Below are positions 34,239-42,290 of a DNA stretch of 64,000 bases, piece after piece; position 1 is the stretch's first letter; every line of letters begins with the position of its first letter. The notes below the pieces were generated by a model. The model saw only the letters and a list, made by a program, of their open reading frames with translations. It did not search any database and was not told where the DNA came from. The translations under genes and the position numbers were made by a program. This DNA is from Xanthomonas pisi DSM 18956 (lineage in GTDB: Bacteria > Pseudomonadota > Gammaproteobacteria > Xanthomonadales > Xanthomonadaceae), in NCBI RefSeq assembly GCF_001010415.1, contig NZ_JPLE01000022.1:1-64000 (forward strand), given 5' to 3'.

Positions 34239-34286
34239 CCCCAAGATAGTGGGGTCATCAGGAGGGGTCAACACCAAATGTGGGAA
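34239..34286 (-). promoter_or_regulatory. nrdA promoter overlapped by two NrdR-box-like sites
   Basis: On the minus strand TTGACC (34266-34271), a 17-nt spacer and TATCTT (34243-34248) form a good sigma70 promoter. The 16-mer CCCCACTATCTTGGGG (34239-34254) covers the -10, and TTCCCACATTTGGTGT (34271-34286) abuts the -35. Both are degenerate forms of the NrdR box ACACwATATATwGTGT, and their 32-bp offset is the usual spacing of NrdR box pairs. NrdR would repress when dATP/ATP is high. No other supported feature lies between 34287 and 34574. Confidence 0.68.
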
Positions 34287-34574
34287 AACCCCGCAAACCC
34301 TTGTGGCATAAAGCACTGTCTGACGAACGGTCGGCGCCAGGCCGCAGGACCCGCCAATTTCACTGCGCAGTCAAGGCCCAAACCGGCATTTCTGCTGGCC
34401 AGTTGGGTTCGGTTGGGCTAGCTGCCGCACATACGCTGGCCACTGGCGGTCACAGTTCTGTGCGCCTCTGGCGCTCAACAAGGGCCCGTCTGGCAGAGCC
34501 ACCCAGCCTCACACCGCGCCCCAGTCCAGGCCATGCACCTGCTGGCCCGACTGCGCCGGCTGCGACTCATCCGT

Positions 34575-35450
34575 TCAAAGCGCCACGATGGCCTGGCGCG
34601 CAATGATGGCCTGCGCCCAACGCGTGTGGACGGCCTTCTCGACCATGCCGCCGTTGGACTTGAAGACGGCCGTGGTGGCGCCGAGTACCTCGCGCGCAGC
34701 ACGCAGGTCCTCGTCGCTGACCTGCAACCCCTCCTCGATTACCGAAATCTGCATCGGATGGATCGCGGTCTTGCCGACCAGCCCCATCGCGGTATCGATG
34801 GCCAGCTCGCGCCGCAACGTCTGCGGATCGTCGAAGAAATCGTAGACCGGCGCGGTGAGCTGGAAGCCGTACGGCCGGAATGCCAGGACCAGTTGCTGAA
34901 TGACCAGGCCGACCGGCGTGTCGTAGATCGTGGTGCCGCGCACCCGCTTCATTGCCAGCATGCTCAGCAGATCGTTGCCGCCGATACGCACCGCCAGCAC
35001 CCGCGAACTCAGCGGGCTGCCCTGCAGGCAGGCACGGATCTCGCGCTGCCCCAGCGGATCCATCGCCTGCGGCGTCTCCAGGGTGGGCATGATGCAGAAA
35101 TCGTGATCGGCCAGCTGCCGCTCGTAGGCGCCCAGCGTGTCGGTGTCGATCTTGGGCAGCACGAACCCGTGTACGCGGTCGATGTCGTGCATCGCCAGCA
35201 GTTGCCCAAGCACTTCAGCATTGCGCGGGCGAATGAACCGCAGCGGGCCGTGCGACCGTGGCGGCAAGGTCGGCAAGGTACGTCGGATGTGACTCATCGC
35301 ATGCGGCAGGTCGGTGGACGACACCGCATCCTCGGTGCAGGCGATCAGCGAACGCGCCTGCGGAAACTGGCGCCCCGACAGCACTTCGGAAAGATTGTCG
35401 TTGGTCGCCGGCACGTACAGCGAGGCACCCAACCGATAGGCTTCAGACAT
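34575..35450 (-). CDS. HpcH/HpaI-CitE-like aldolase/lyase of the Ter operon
   Basis: A 291-residue TIM-barrel enzyme related to citrate lyase beta subunit and HpcH/HpaI aldolases. Visible are YRLGASLYVPATND, SLIACTEDAVSS, VHGFVLPKIDTDTLGAYER, CIMPTLETPQAM (metal-binding Glu) and RIGGNDLLSMLAMKR. The ending VGKTAIHPMQISVIEEGLQVS is classic for CitE-like lyases, which build or break C-C bonds with CoA-thioester or oxoacid substrates. It is the last gene of the 13-gene Ter operon and overlaps the StiP-type gene by 8 nt. Comparative genomics groups this lyase with the PRTase, HAD and ATP-grasp enzymes as a pathway for a nucleoside-like metabolite; the product is unknown. Confidence 0.87.
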   Translation of the reverse strand: MSEAYRLGASLYVPATNDNLSEVLSGRQFPQARSLIACTEDAVSSTDLPHAMSHIRRTLPTLPPRSHGPLRFIRPRNAEVLGQLLAMHDIDRVHGFVLPKIDTDTLGAYERQLADHDFCIMPTLETPQAMDPLGQREIRACLQGSPLSSRVLAVRIGGNDLLSMLAMKRVRGTTIYDTPVGLVIQQLVLAFRPYGFQLTAPVYDFFDDPQTLRRELAIDTAMGLVGKTAIHPMQISVIEEGLQVSDEDLRAAREVLGATTAVFKSNGGMVEKAVHTRWAQAIIARQAIVAL

Positions 35451-36537
35451 GTCGCAGATCCTTGATGACCGCCGCCGCCTTCAATGGCAGGCTGGAAAGA
35501 ATGTTTACGTCAATACCACGGGTCTGTGCCAGCCAGCGCAGATGAGCGGTATCGGCATCGTCCGGGCGCTGCAGGCAAAGCGCGCGCGGCGCGCGGCGCA
35601 GCATGGCCCTGGTGGTCTCGCCAATGCCCACTTTCAGGCAATGATCATCGTGCACCGAAAATGCCGTGCGCAACTGGCGCAGGCTATCGGTGCAACGCAA
35701 TGCGGCCGCGCGACGTTGCGCCGGTTGCGCGGCGCCATCATGTACTGGCGCAGGCAGCGCAGCGGCTGCCTGGAGCAGCTGCGCAACGAACCATTGCGAC
35801 ATGTCACCCGCGCGCAGGTCCTGGTACAGCACGCACCCGTGGAACTGGTCGGGGGCAATGCTGGCATTGAGCACGGTACGGCTGACCAGGCCCGACACGG
35901 TGGCATTGAGAATGGCCGACGGAATCAGATAATCCTCGATTGAGCCATGGCCGGCGCTACACCCGGCAAGATCCACCAGGACAAACAGATCCGCCGCCAC
36001 CTGCGTGCCCTGCGCGGCATTGAAGGCCGCCACCGAGGCATGCAATTCGGCGGTGATCGCTCCCTTGCCGGTCCAGCCGTCAACGAACACCAGCGACGCA
36101 GGATCGTGCTGCGCACACAAGTGGGCCAGCGCCACGCGGTCGATCCCGCGGCCGCGCAGGATCGAGATCGAATAATGCGGCACGTCCATGTTCCACCGGC
36201 TGGCAAACACATGCCGCAAGGCCACCCCGATCGGCGTGCCGGCACGCGCCAGCGATACCAGCACCGGCCGCGCATGCCGTTGCCGCACCGCGCTCGCCAG
36301 TTGCAGCAGGTCGCGCGCCATCGTGGGCAGATGACGCGCCACGGCACTGCGGAACAAGGCCAGATATTCCGGAGCTGGCAACTGCTCCGGCGTCAACATT
36401 TCCGAATAATGCGTGTGCCCGCCCTGGATCAGACGCTCTTTTTCCTGCAGATCCGCCATCGGCGCGACGGCGATCTGGGTCAGCAGGAAGGTCACATCAC
36501 CTGGCGCATAGCTGCCAGAGAACCCGAGCGATGTCAT
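35443..36537 (-). CDS. StiP/PRTase_1-type phosphoribosyltransferase-like protein
   Basis: A 364-residue protein of the family annotated 'cysteine protease StiP', which fold analysis assigns to phosphoribosyltransferases. Evidence: SYAPGDVTFLLTQIAVAPM at the N-terminus, GGHTHYSEMLTPEQLP, VLVSLARAGTPIGVALRHVF, and VFVDGWTGKGAITAEL, the PRPP-loop-like block. Further motifs: VLVDLAGCSAGHGSIEDYLIPSAIL (written here in two parts of the same segment) and a C-terminal KVGIGETTRAMLRR. The ATG at 36537 overlaps the stop of the HAD gene (ATGA). It is one of two PRTase-like genes in the operon. Whether it acts as a protease, as its name suggests, is doubtful. Confidence 0.85.
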   Translation of the reverse strand: MTSLGFSGSYAPGDVTFLLTQIAVAPMADLQEKERLIQGGHTHYSEMLTPEQLPAPEYLALFRSAVARHLPTMARDLLQLASAVRQRHARPVLVSLARAGTPIGVALRHVFASRWNMDVPHYSISILRGRGIDRVALAHLCAQHDPASLVFVDGWTGKGAITAELHASVAAFNAAQGTQVAADLFVLVDLAGCSAGHGSIEDYLIPSAILNATVSGLVSRTVLNASIAPDQFHGCVLYQDLRAGDMSQWFVAQLLQAAAALPAPVHDGAAQPAQRRAAALRCTDSLRQLRTAFSVHDDHCLKVGIGETTRAMLRRAPRALCLQRPDDADTAHLRWLAQTRGIDVNILSSLPLKAAAVIKDLRHV

Positions 36538-37289
36538 GCGTGCGGCCCGCCAGCCAGACCGCGCACCTGCGCCCAGGCCTGCGACCCGGTGGGCACGATC
36601 GCCAGATCGCACAGCGACAGGAACGGCAGATCCGTCACGCTGTCGCCTGCCCCTACGACGAACAGCTCGCCATGCTGCTGCCGTAGCCCTGCCAGCAGAT
36701 GCCGCACCGCCAGCCGCTTGTCCACGCACGGTGGCAACACCGCCAGATTGCGTCCGTTGACGTGATGGGTATATCCCGGATGCTGCTCCACCCATGGCGC
36801 GATGACCTGGTCGGAAATCCTGCGCACCGCCTGTTCGTCGCGCGAAGGCTCGCGCGCCACCAGATACGCCGGCTGCTGCGGCGCGCCGGCGATGCTGACC
36901 TCCAGCGCATCGCCGAACCGGTCCGACAAGGCCTGTTGCAGCTGCTGCAGGACCGGCAGCTGTGCCTGCATCTGGGTCTGGATCGTTGCTGCCCACACTG
37001 GGTCGATCTGCCGCTGCGCATTCACGATGGTGGCGCCATGGGCCACGATCGCGGGGCCGTGGAAAGGTAGCAGCACGCGCGCGAAAGTCTCGAGCGTGCG
37101 CGCCGTCACCGGCACCACCAGATCGGCCTGCCGCAGCCACTGTGCAAACAGGCGCTGGCGCGGCGAGGTGTAGCTCACCGCAGTGCCATCGACCAACAAC
37201 GCCGCCGGCTCCAGCCCCTCTGCCTGCGGTTGCTTGCGCAACGACGAAAACAGGGTGTCGTCCAGATCGACCAAGGCTACCTGGTACAT
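36534..37289 (-). CDS. HAD-family phosphatase of the Ter operon
   Basis: A 251-residue haloacid-dehalogenase hydrolase with a Cof/sucrose-phosphatase-like C2 cap. The nucleophile motif is ALVDLDDTLFS (Asp8, Asp10), motif II is VPVTART, and motif IV is VVGAGDSVTDLPFLSLCD. It would dephosphorylate a sugar- or nucleotide-like intermediate made by the neighbouring PRTases. It abuts the TRSP-PRTase stop (start 37289, previous stop 37290) and overlaps the StiP-type gene by 4 nt, so it is strictly co-translated. Confidence 0.9.
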   Translation of the reverse strand: MYQVALVDLDDTLFSSLRKQPQAEGLEPAALLVDGTAVSYTSPRQRLFAQWLRQADLVVPVTARTLETFARVLLPFHGPAIVAHGATIVNAQRQIDPVWAATIQTQMQAQLPVLQQLQQALSDRFGDALEVSIAGAPQQPAYLVAREPSRDEQAVRRISDQVIAPWVEQHPGYTHHVNGRNLAVLPPCVDKRLAVRHLLAGLRQQHGELFVVGAGDSVTDLPFLSLCDLAIVPTGSQAWAQVRGLAGGPHA

Positions 37290-38459
37290 CTAGGCCACCG
37301 CCTGCATCGGCGTGGTGACCCGCTGCTCGACCAGATCCACTTCGATGGCCTGCAGTTGCTGCACCAGTCGGTCGACGCAGGCGCGCTCGCGGCTTTCGTG
37401 CACCACGATCCGTACCGCGTTCGGGGAGCGCGTCAGGTTATAGAGATAGTTGGGAATCCCCTCGCCATAGACGTCCTCCACCACGGCGATGTCGTCGATG
37501 GCGCCGGCCTGCATCAGCGGCGAGCGCGTGGTCGATTGCACCACCACCGCATGACCAAGCGCTTCCAGCGCCTGCGCCAGCCGCTGCGCCGGATACATGC
37601 ATTCGCCGGTACCGATCACCAGGACCGGACGCTGATCCAGCGCCGCATGGCAAGCCTGCACCAGCACGTCCGGCAGCGCGATCGCGGCGGCCAGGCCCAG
37701 CCGGGCGGTGTAGGCGCTGACGTGCTGCCGACGGCAAGCCACCGCAGCGTAGGCCACAGGCGCCGGTGCCAGCACAGCCGCCGGATCACGCTCGAAACGG
37801 TACGTGCCGGACCACAGCGAGATGGGCGCAACCTCGGCGATGCCCGGCAGCGCGGACAGCAACGCCTGCACCCGGCCTTCGGAAAAATCGGTCAGCACCA
37901 CCGGATGCACCGTACGCAGGCGCGGGCACACCGCTCGCAAGGCGATTGCCAGGTTCAGGAAGGTCCGGCCCGAGGTTGCCTCGTCATCCACCAGCACCAC
38001 CGTGCTCACCCGTTCGAGCGCCGCACGCAGCTCGGGCGACTCGGGCAGATAGAGGAACTGCTGGGTGGCATGGCTATGTTCTTCCTCGAACCGCAGCACC
38101 TGCGCACCGTCGAGCGGGTAGCGGGTGGTCTGGAGCAGCATCGCCCGGCTGCCGACGCGTTGCAGGAACGCTTCGAACACCCCGTGCCCCAGCCCGGTCG
38201 CGGTTTCGGCCAGTGCCACAAACAGGACCATCTCATCGGCCGGCACAGGAATCTGCGCCGCAAGCTCGGCCTGCACCTGCGCCATCGTGGACGGCGAGGC
38301 GGGCCAATGCTTACCCAGCACCTTGGAGACGAAGACGAAGCCGCGCTTGGGATTGCGGCGCGCCCCAACGCCACAGATCTCGGTCAGCGCTCGGGTATTG
38401 CCGGGCTGGCCGGCGCAGCGAAGCGTGCCGGTAGGCAAGGTGACCTGCAACGTGCTCAT
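37290..38459 (-). CDS. Phosphoribosyltransferase with C-terminal TRSP domain
   Basis: A 389-residue two-domain protein. The N-terminal PRTase carries EMVLFVALAETATGLGHGVFEAF and the PRPP-binding loop VVLVDDEATSGRTFLNLA. The C-terminal TRSP domain contains VLVIGTGECMYPAQRLAQAL and VVVQSTTRSPLM, the Thr-Arg-Ser-Pro signature that names the domain, followed by DVYGEGIPNYLYN. It is the second PRTase of the Ter biosynthetic set. It overlaps the ATP-grasp gene by 4 nt and touches the HAD gene. Attachment of a ribose phosphate to an unknown base-like acceptor is predicted from the family. Confidence 0.9.
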   Translation of the reverse strand: MSTLQVTLPTGTLRCAGQPGNTRALTEICGVGARRNPKRGFVFVSKVLGKHWPASPSTMAQVQAELAAQIPVPADEMVLFVALAETATGLGHGVFEAFLQRVGSRAMLLQTTRYPLDGAQVLRFEEEHSHATQQFLYLPESPELRAALERVSTVVLVDDEATSGRTFLNLAIALRAVCPRLRTVHPVVLTDFSEGRVQALLSALPGIAEVAPISLWSGTYRFERDPAAVLAPAPVAYAAVACRRQHVSAYTARLGLAAAIALPDVLVQACHAALDQRPVLVIGTGECMYPAQRLAQALEALGHAVVVQSTTRSPLMQAGAIDDIAVVEDVYGEGIPNYLYNLTRSPNAVRIVVHESRERACVDRLVQQLQAIEVDLVEQRVTTPMQAVA

Positions 38460-39514
38460 GCGTCGACCGCAACCTGCGGCATCACCGTGCCAGGCAAGGG
38501 ATGCGCATCAGGCAGTTCCACCGCCAGCGAGATTTCGGTCACTCGAATGCCCAGCCGCGGCACCGGAACATGCACCGGCAATTCGGGAAAGATGCAGGCG
38601 CGGTACGCAACATGCGGAAGATTGATGCCGGACATGCAGCTCATGCCGATCCCGCCGGCCGCACGCGGATTGATCTCCAGCAACATCGGCGCACCAGCGA
38701 GATCGTCCTTGAACTGCACGTTGATCAGCCCGTTGGCGCCAAAGCGCTTCACCATCGCAGTGGCGAAGCCCACCAGATCCGCGCGCATGGAAAGCTGCTG
38801 CACCTTGCTGTTGGGATCCTTCTGGCGCACCACGCACGCCAGCACCTCACCATCGCGTGCGGCGATGTCCACGCTGTACTCCACACCGGGCAGATAGCGC
38901 ATCACCAGATGCGGCTCAAACGCGGGCAGGCGCTGCATGCGCTCGATCCATTCCTGCGGGCTGCAGGCATAGGTGCTCGGCTCGATCCCGTCCACCAGTC
39001 GATAGAAGCCCTTGCCGTACACCGACACGGTGGGTTTGACGCACACCACCCCATCCGCGCTCAGCTGCTCGATTGCCTCAATCGCCTCCGCCAGCGTGGT
39101 TGCATAGCGGTACTCCGGTAGCGGTACCAAGCCGTCCACTGCCGCGTAGACCCACTGCTTGTGATGCAGGTTGGGAAGGATGTCGGCAGGCGCCGCATGC
39201 ACGATCTGGCAGCCCAGCGCCGCAAACTCCGCGCGGTGGCTGGTGAGCAGGCTCTGCTCGTAACCGGGCACCAGGTGGGTGATCTGCAGCTGTTGCACCA
39301 CCTGGTAGCACCACTGCAGATAGTCGGCCGGGCTCAGGCCCGCAGGTTCGAGCAAGGCATGGTCGGCACGGGCAAAGCCGCGGAAGTTCTCCTGCCGATG
39401 GGAGACGCATGTCCAGATCGGCAGTGGCTCGGCCTCGCCACGAAGATGATCGATGATGCGCGCAATGGTCGCGTAGTGCCGGTTGAACCAGACGCGTGCG
39501 TGGGGAAGTGACAT
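38456..39514 (-). CDS. ATP-grasp ligase of the Ter operon
   Basis: A 352-residue ATP-grasp enzyme of the Ter-associated subfamily. Residues: GVVCVKPTVSVYGKGFYRLV (nucleotide-binding Lys and Gly loop), EPHLVMRYLPGVEYSVDIAA and the metal site GAPMLLEINPRAAGGIGMS. These enzymes form amide- or peptide-like bonds with ATP. The ATG at 39514 starts at MSLPHARVWFNRHY; an upstream start adds 20 non-conserved residues. A 101-nt gap without a gene separates it from terZ, and its stop overlaps the PRTase start. Confidence 0.9.
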   Translation of the reverse strand: MSLPHARVWFNRHYATIARIIDHLRGEAEPLPIWTCVSHRQENFRGFARADHALLEPAGLSPADYLQWCYQVVQQLQITHLVPGYEQSLLTSHRAEFAALGCQIVHAAPADILPNLHHKQWVYAAVDGLVPLPEYRYATTLAEAIEAIEQLSADGVVCVKPTVSVYGKGFYRLVDGIEPSTYACSPQEWIERMQRLPAFEPHLVMRYLPGVEYSVDIAARDGEVLACVVRQKDPNSKVQQLSMRADLVGFATAMVKRFGANGLINVQFKDDLAGAPMLLEINPRAAGGIGMSCMSGINLPHVAYRACIFPELPVHVPVPRLGIRVTEISLAVELPDAHPLPGTVMPQVAVDA

Positions 39515-39615
39515 ACGGATACTCGAAAGATCAAACGCGGCCCAGCGCATGGTGCCGACCGATAAGGACGGCACCGCAGGCGCGGCAGCCGTCCTGGATG
39601 TTTACAGCTGGATGC

Positions 39616-40197
39616 CTACAGCTGGCCGTTGATGACCGGCAGCATGTCGTGGAACGTCCGGCCGGAGCAGGACTCGCCGATGGCATGCAGCTTCCAGTCG
39701 TTTTCATGGCGATACAACTTGGCCATCAGCTGGGCGGTGTGATTGCCCTGGCACGACAGGTTGTAGCGTGCGACTTCCTTGTTGCCATTGGCATCCACCA
39801 GGCGACAGAACGCGTTTTCGATTTCCGCAAAACTCTGGCCGGTGAAGCTATTGACGATGAACACCAGGCTCTTGATTCCGGTCGGAATCTTGTCCAGCTG
39901 CACGACGATCTGCTCGTCGTCACCATCGCCATCGCCGGTACGGTTGTCGCCGGTATGTCGAACGCTGCCGTCACGCGAGTTCAATTGCTGGAACCAGATC
40001 TGGTCGACCAGCTGATTGGCATCGTTGAACATCAGGCACGAGGCATCCAGATCGATCGACTGGTCACGCTGGCCAAACCCGAAAAACCCCTTGGTCTTCT
40101 TTGCATCCCAACCCAGCCCCATGACCACCTTGGTCAACTGTGCGCCGGCTTCCTTGCTCAGCGAGATACGCTGTCCCTTGCTCAAACTAACGCTCAT
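39616..40197 (-). CDS. terZ: Tellurium resistance protein TerZ (TerD domain)
   Basis: A 193-residue single TerD-domain protein. [18 protein letters not shown] opens the fold. SIDLDASCLMFND and HTGDNRTGDGDGDDEQIVV supply the acidic Ca2+ ligands known from TerD structures. LVFIVNSFTGQSFAEIENAF and the ending GESCSGRTFHDMLPVI match TerZ rather than TerD/TerE. TerD-domain proteins are cytosolic and thought to associate with TerC at the membrane in responses to tellurite, phage and other stress. It lies between the sensory part and the biosynthetic part of the operon. Confidence 0.93.
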   Translation of the reverse strand: MSVSLSKGQRISLSKEAGAQLTKVVMGLGWDAKKTKGFFGFGQRDQSIDLDASCLMFNDANQLVDQIWFQQLNSRDGSVRHTGDNRTGDGDGDDEQIVVQLDKIPTGIKSLVFIVNSFTGQSFAEIENAFCRLVDANGNKEVARYNLSCQGNHTAQLMAKLYRHENDWKLHAIGESCSGRTFHDMLPVINGQL

Positions 40198-40323
40198 TGC
40201 AGTCTCCTTGAGTCATCACCGAGCCGCGCCCGGTGTGAAGGTGGCCGCGCGAATCTTCATTCGCGCGGCCACCGATGATCCATCTCCGTGGCCGCTGCGC
40301 CGACGCAGCTGGCCATGCCGGAA

Positions 40324-40902
40324 TCAGCCGATATTGACGCCGTACTGTGCAGCCAGCGGACCCAGGCCACCCTTGAAGCCCTGACCAACCGCACGGAACT
40401 TCCAGTCAGTGCCATTGCGGTACAGCTCGCCGAAAATCATCGCCGTTTCGGTGGAGCCGTCTTCGGTCAGGTCGTAGCGTGCCAATTCCTTGTTGTCTGC
40501 CTTGTTGACGACGCGGATGTACGCGTTGCCCACCATGCCGAACGACTGGCGACGGCTTTCGGCTTCGTGGATGGTGACGGCAAACGACACTTTGTCGACA
40601 GCGGCGGGGACGCCGTTGAGCGAGACGGCGATCTGCTCGTCATCGCCCTCGCCAGCGCCGGAGCGGTTGTCGCCCTGGTGCACGACCGAACCGTCCGCAG
40701 AGGTCTTGTTGTTGTAGAAGATGAAGCTGCTGTCGTCCGGCACCTTGCCGTCCGGCTTGAGCAGGAATGCACTGGCATCCAGATCGAATTCGCTGCCGTC
40801 GGTGGCGCGCGGATCCCAGCCCAGGCCCACAACCACTTCGCTCAGGCCAGGTGCTTCCTTGCTGAGATTGACGTTACCGCCCTTGGAAAGACTGACGCTC
40901 AT
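40324..40902 (-). CDS. terD: Tellurium resistance protein TerD/TerE
   Basis: A 192-residue TerD-domain protein. [32 protein letters not shown] (seen as consecutive blocks), [36 protein letters not shown] (Ca2+ site), [23 protein letters not shown] and [19 protein letters not shown]. TerD and TerE are too alike to separate by eye; the ending [15 protein letters not shown] is shared. It lies 126 nt upstream of terZ on the same strand with no intervening gene. Confidence 0.92.
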   Translation of the reverse strand: MSVSLSKGGNVNLSKEAPGLSEVVVGLGWDPRATDGSEFDLDASAFLLKPDGKVPDDSSFIFYNNKTSADGSVVHQGDNRSGAGEGDDEQIAVSLNGVPAAVDKVSFAVTIHEAESRRQSFGMVGNAYIRVVNKADNKELARYDLTEDGSTETAMIFGELYRNGTDWKFRAVGQGFKGGLGPLAAQYGVNIG

Positions 40903-41011
40903 AGTGAACTCCTTAGATTTACGGGGTAAGAATCAGAACCTTGCGGTTCCTGGGAAACGCGGGTGATCGTCCACGGGCACATGGCAGCGCCCGCTGGACG
41001 AGACATACCGG

Positions 41012-42193
41012 CTACTTGCGGGCGGCTCTCCATTCAAAACCAAAGCCGAACCGTAGATCCATCGTGTCGTGCCCGGTGAAATAGTCCACCTGTTTGGTTG
41101 CACGAAGGGTGCCGTTGCTGTTTTCGAGCATGGCAATGGCGCACATGCCGTCGCGATTGTTCGGGCTGTCCAGGCGCGCTTCCAGCTCCGGCTGGCCCGG
41201 GGTACGGATGGTCACCACGCCATTGGCGCTGGACCAGTTGGGAGTGCCCTCGTAGATAAAGGCGAAGATCAGCACGCGCTTGATGCGCGACCACTCATCG
41301 CCATTGAGGTGCAGGAACTCGCCTTGGCCGGAACTGCCGCTGCGATCGTCGCCCATGAGTTTGACGTACGGCATCTGCGCCAGGCTACCGAAATTGCCGC
41401 CCAGCGCCTGGATGACCGTCTTGTCTCCGTCCTGCATCTCCACCATCGCGCCAAGATCCAGATCGATGGCGCGCGAAAACAGGCCGCCACCGCGACTCCA
41501 GCGCAGGTTGACCACAATCTCACCGAACTTGCCCGACGCCTTCTCCAGTGCCACCGGCTTGGATTTCTCAAGCACGATCTTGGACAGATTTACCGACGGC
41601 GGTGGCGGTAGAGGTGGCGGGGCGACGGGCACAGGCGGCGGCACACTGGCAGGCGCGGCCGTGGTCGCATCCGGATCGTCAGCCACATCCACGCCGAAAT
41701 GCTTTGCCAGCGGGCCCAACCCCCCGGTAAATCCCTGCCCCACCGCACGCAGCTTCCACTGGCCGTTGCGCCGGTAGAACTCGGCCAGGATCAACGCCGT
41801 CTCTGCCATGCCGACCAACGGCGGGGCAAAGGTGCAAGCCTGACCACCACTGGCCACCTCCAGTGTCAGTTGCTGCAGCTGCGCAAAGCGCTGCGCACGC
41901 CGCATCCCCTGATCGATGGTGATCGCAACGGCCACGCGCTCGACCGCTGCCGGTAACGCAGACAGCTGCACGCTCACCCGCCGCGCTGCGGCATCGAGCA
42001 TGACGGCGCCGGCCTGGAAGCTTGGCTGCCCATAGAAAACGAAGGCGCTGTCATCGATGACCTGGCCCTGGGCGTTCAGGACGAACGCACTGAGATCCAG
42101 ATCCATGCCGGAAGGCACGCCAGCGATCGTGACCTGCGCGTCGAGCCGATCGCCCTCCAGGGCTATGTTCTGTCCGACCTGTAGATTCGTCAC
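41012..42193 (-). CDS. terA: TerA-like protein with two TerD-type domains
   Basis: A 393-residue protein. The N-terminal TerD domain (about 1-175) keeps DLDLSAFVLNAQGQVIDD and the AVGQGFTGGLGPLAKHFGVDV ending but has lost the GDNRTG...GDDE acidic loop (AGAVMLDAAARRVSV instead). A Pro-rich linker (VPPPVPVAPPPLPPPPSV) follows at about 183-200. The C-terminal domain has IDLDLGAMVEMQDGDKT and MGDDRSGSSGQGEFLHL and ends FRFG-like (LRFGFGFEWRAARK), as in TerA. It is therefore a partly degenerate double module. It sits between terD and the kinase gene. Confidence 0.88.
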   Translation of the reverse strand: MTNLQVGQNIALEGDRLDAQVTIAGVPSGMDLDLSAFVLNAQGQVIDDSAFVFYGQPSFQAGAVMLDAAARRVSVQLSALPAAVERVAVAITIDQGMRRAQRFAQLQQLTLEVASGGQACTFAPPLVGMAETALILAEFYRRNGQWKLRAVGQGFTGGLGPLAKHFGVDVADDPDATTAAPASVPPPVPVAPPPLPPPPSVNLSKIVLEKSKPVALEKASGKFGEIVVNLRWSRGGGLFSRAIDLDLGAMVEMQDGDKTVIQALGGNFGSLAQMPYVKLMGDDRSGSSGQGEFLHLNGDEWSRIKRVLIFAFIYEGTPNWSSANGVVTIRTPGQPELEARLDSPNNRDGMCAIAMLENSNGTLRATKQVDYFTGHDTMDLRFGFGFEWRAARK

Positions 42194-42290
42194 TACCCCT
42201 GTCCCTGGCTTGGCCCGTCTGCGCTATACCGTTGCATCGGCACAGCCGGTATGCAATCCGCAGGTCGAAAGAGTGACCTGCCCCGCAAGT

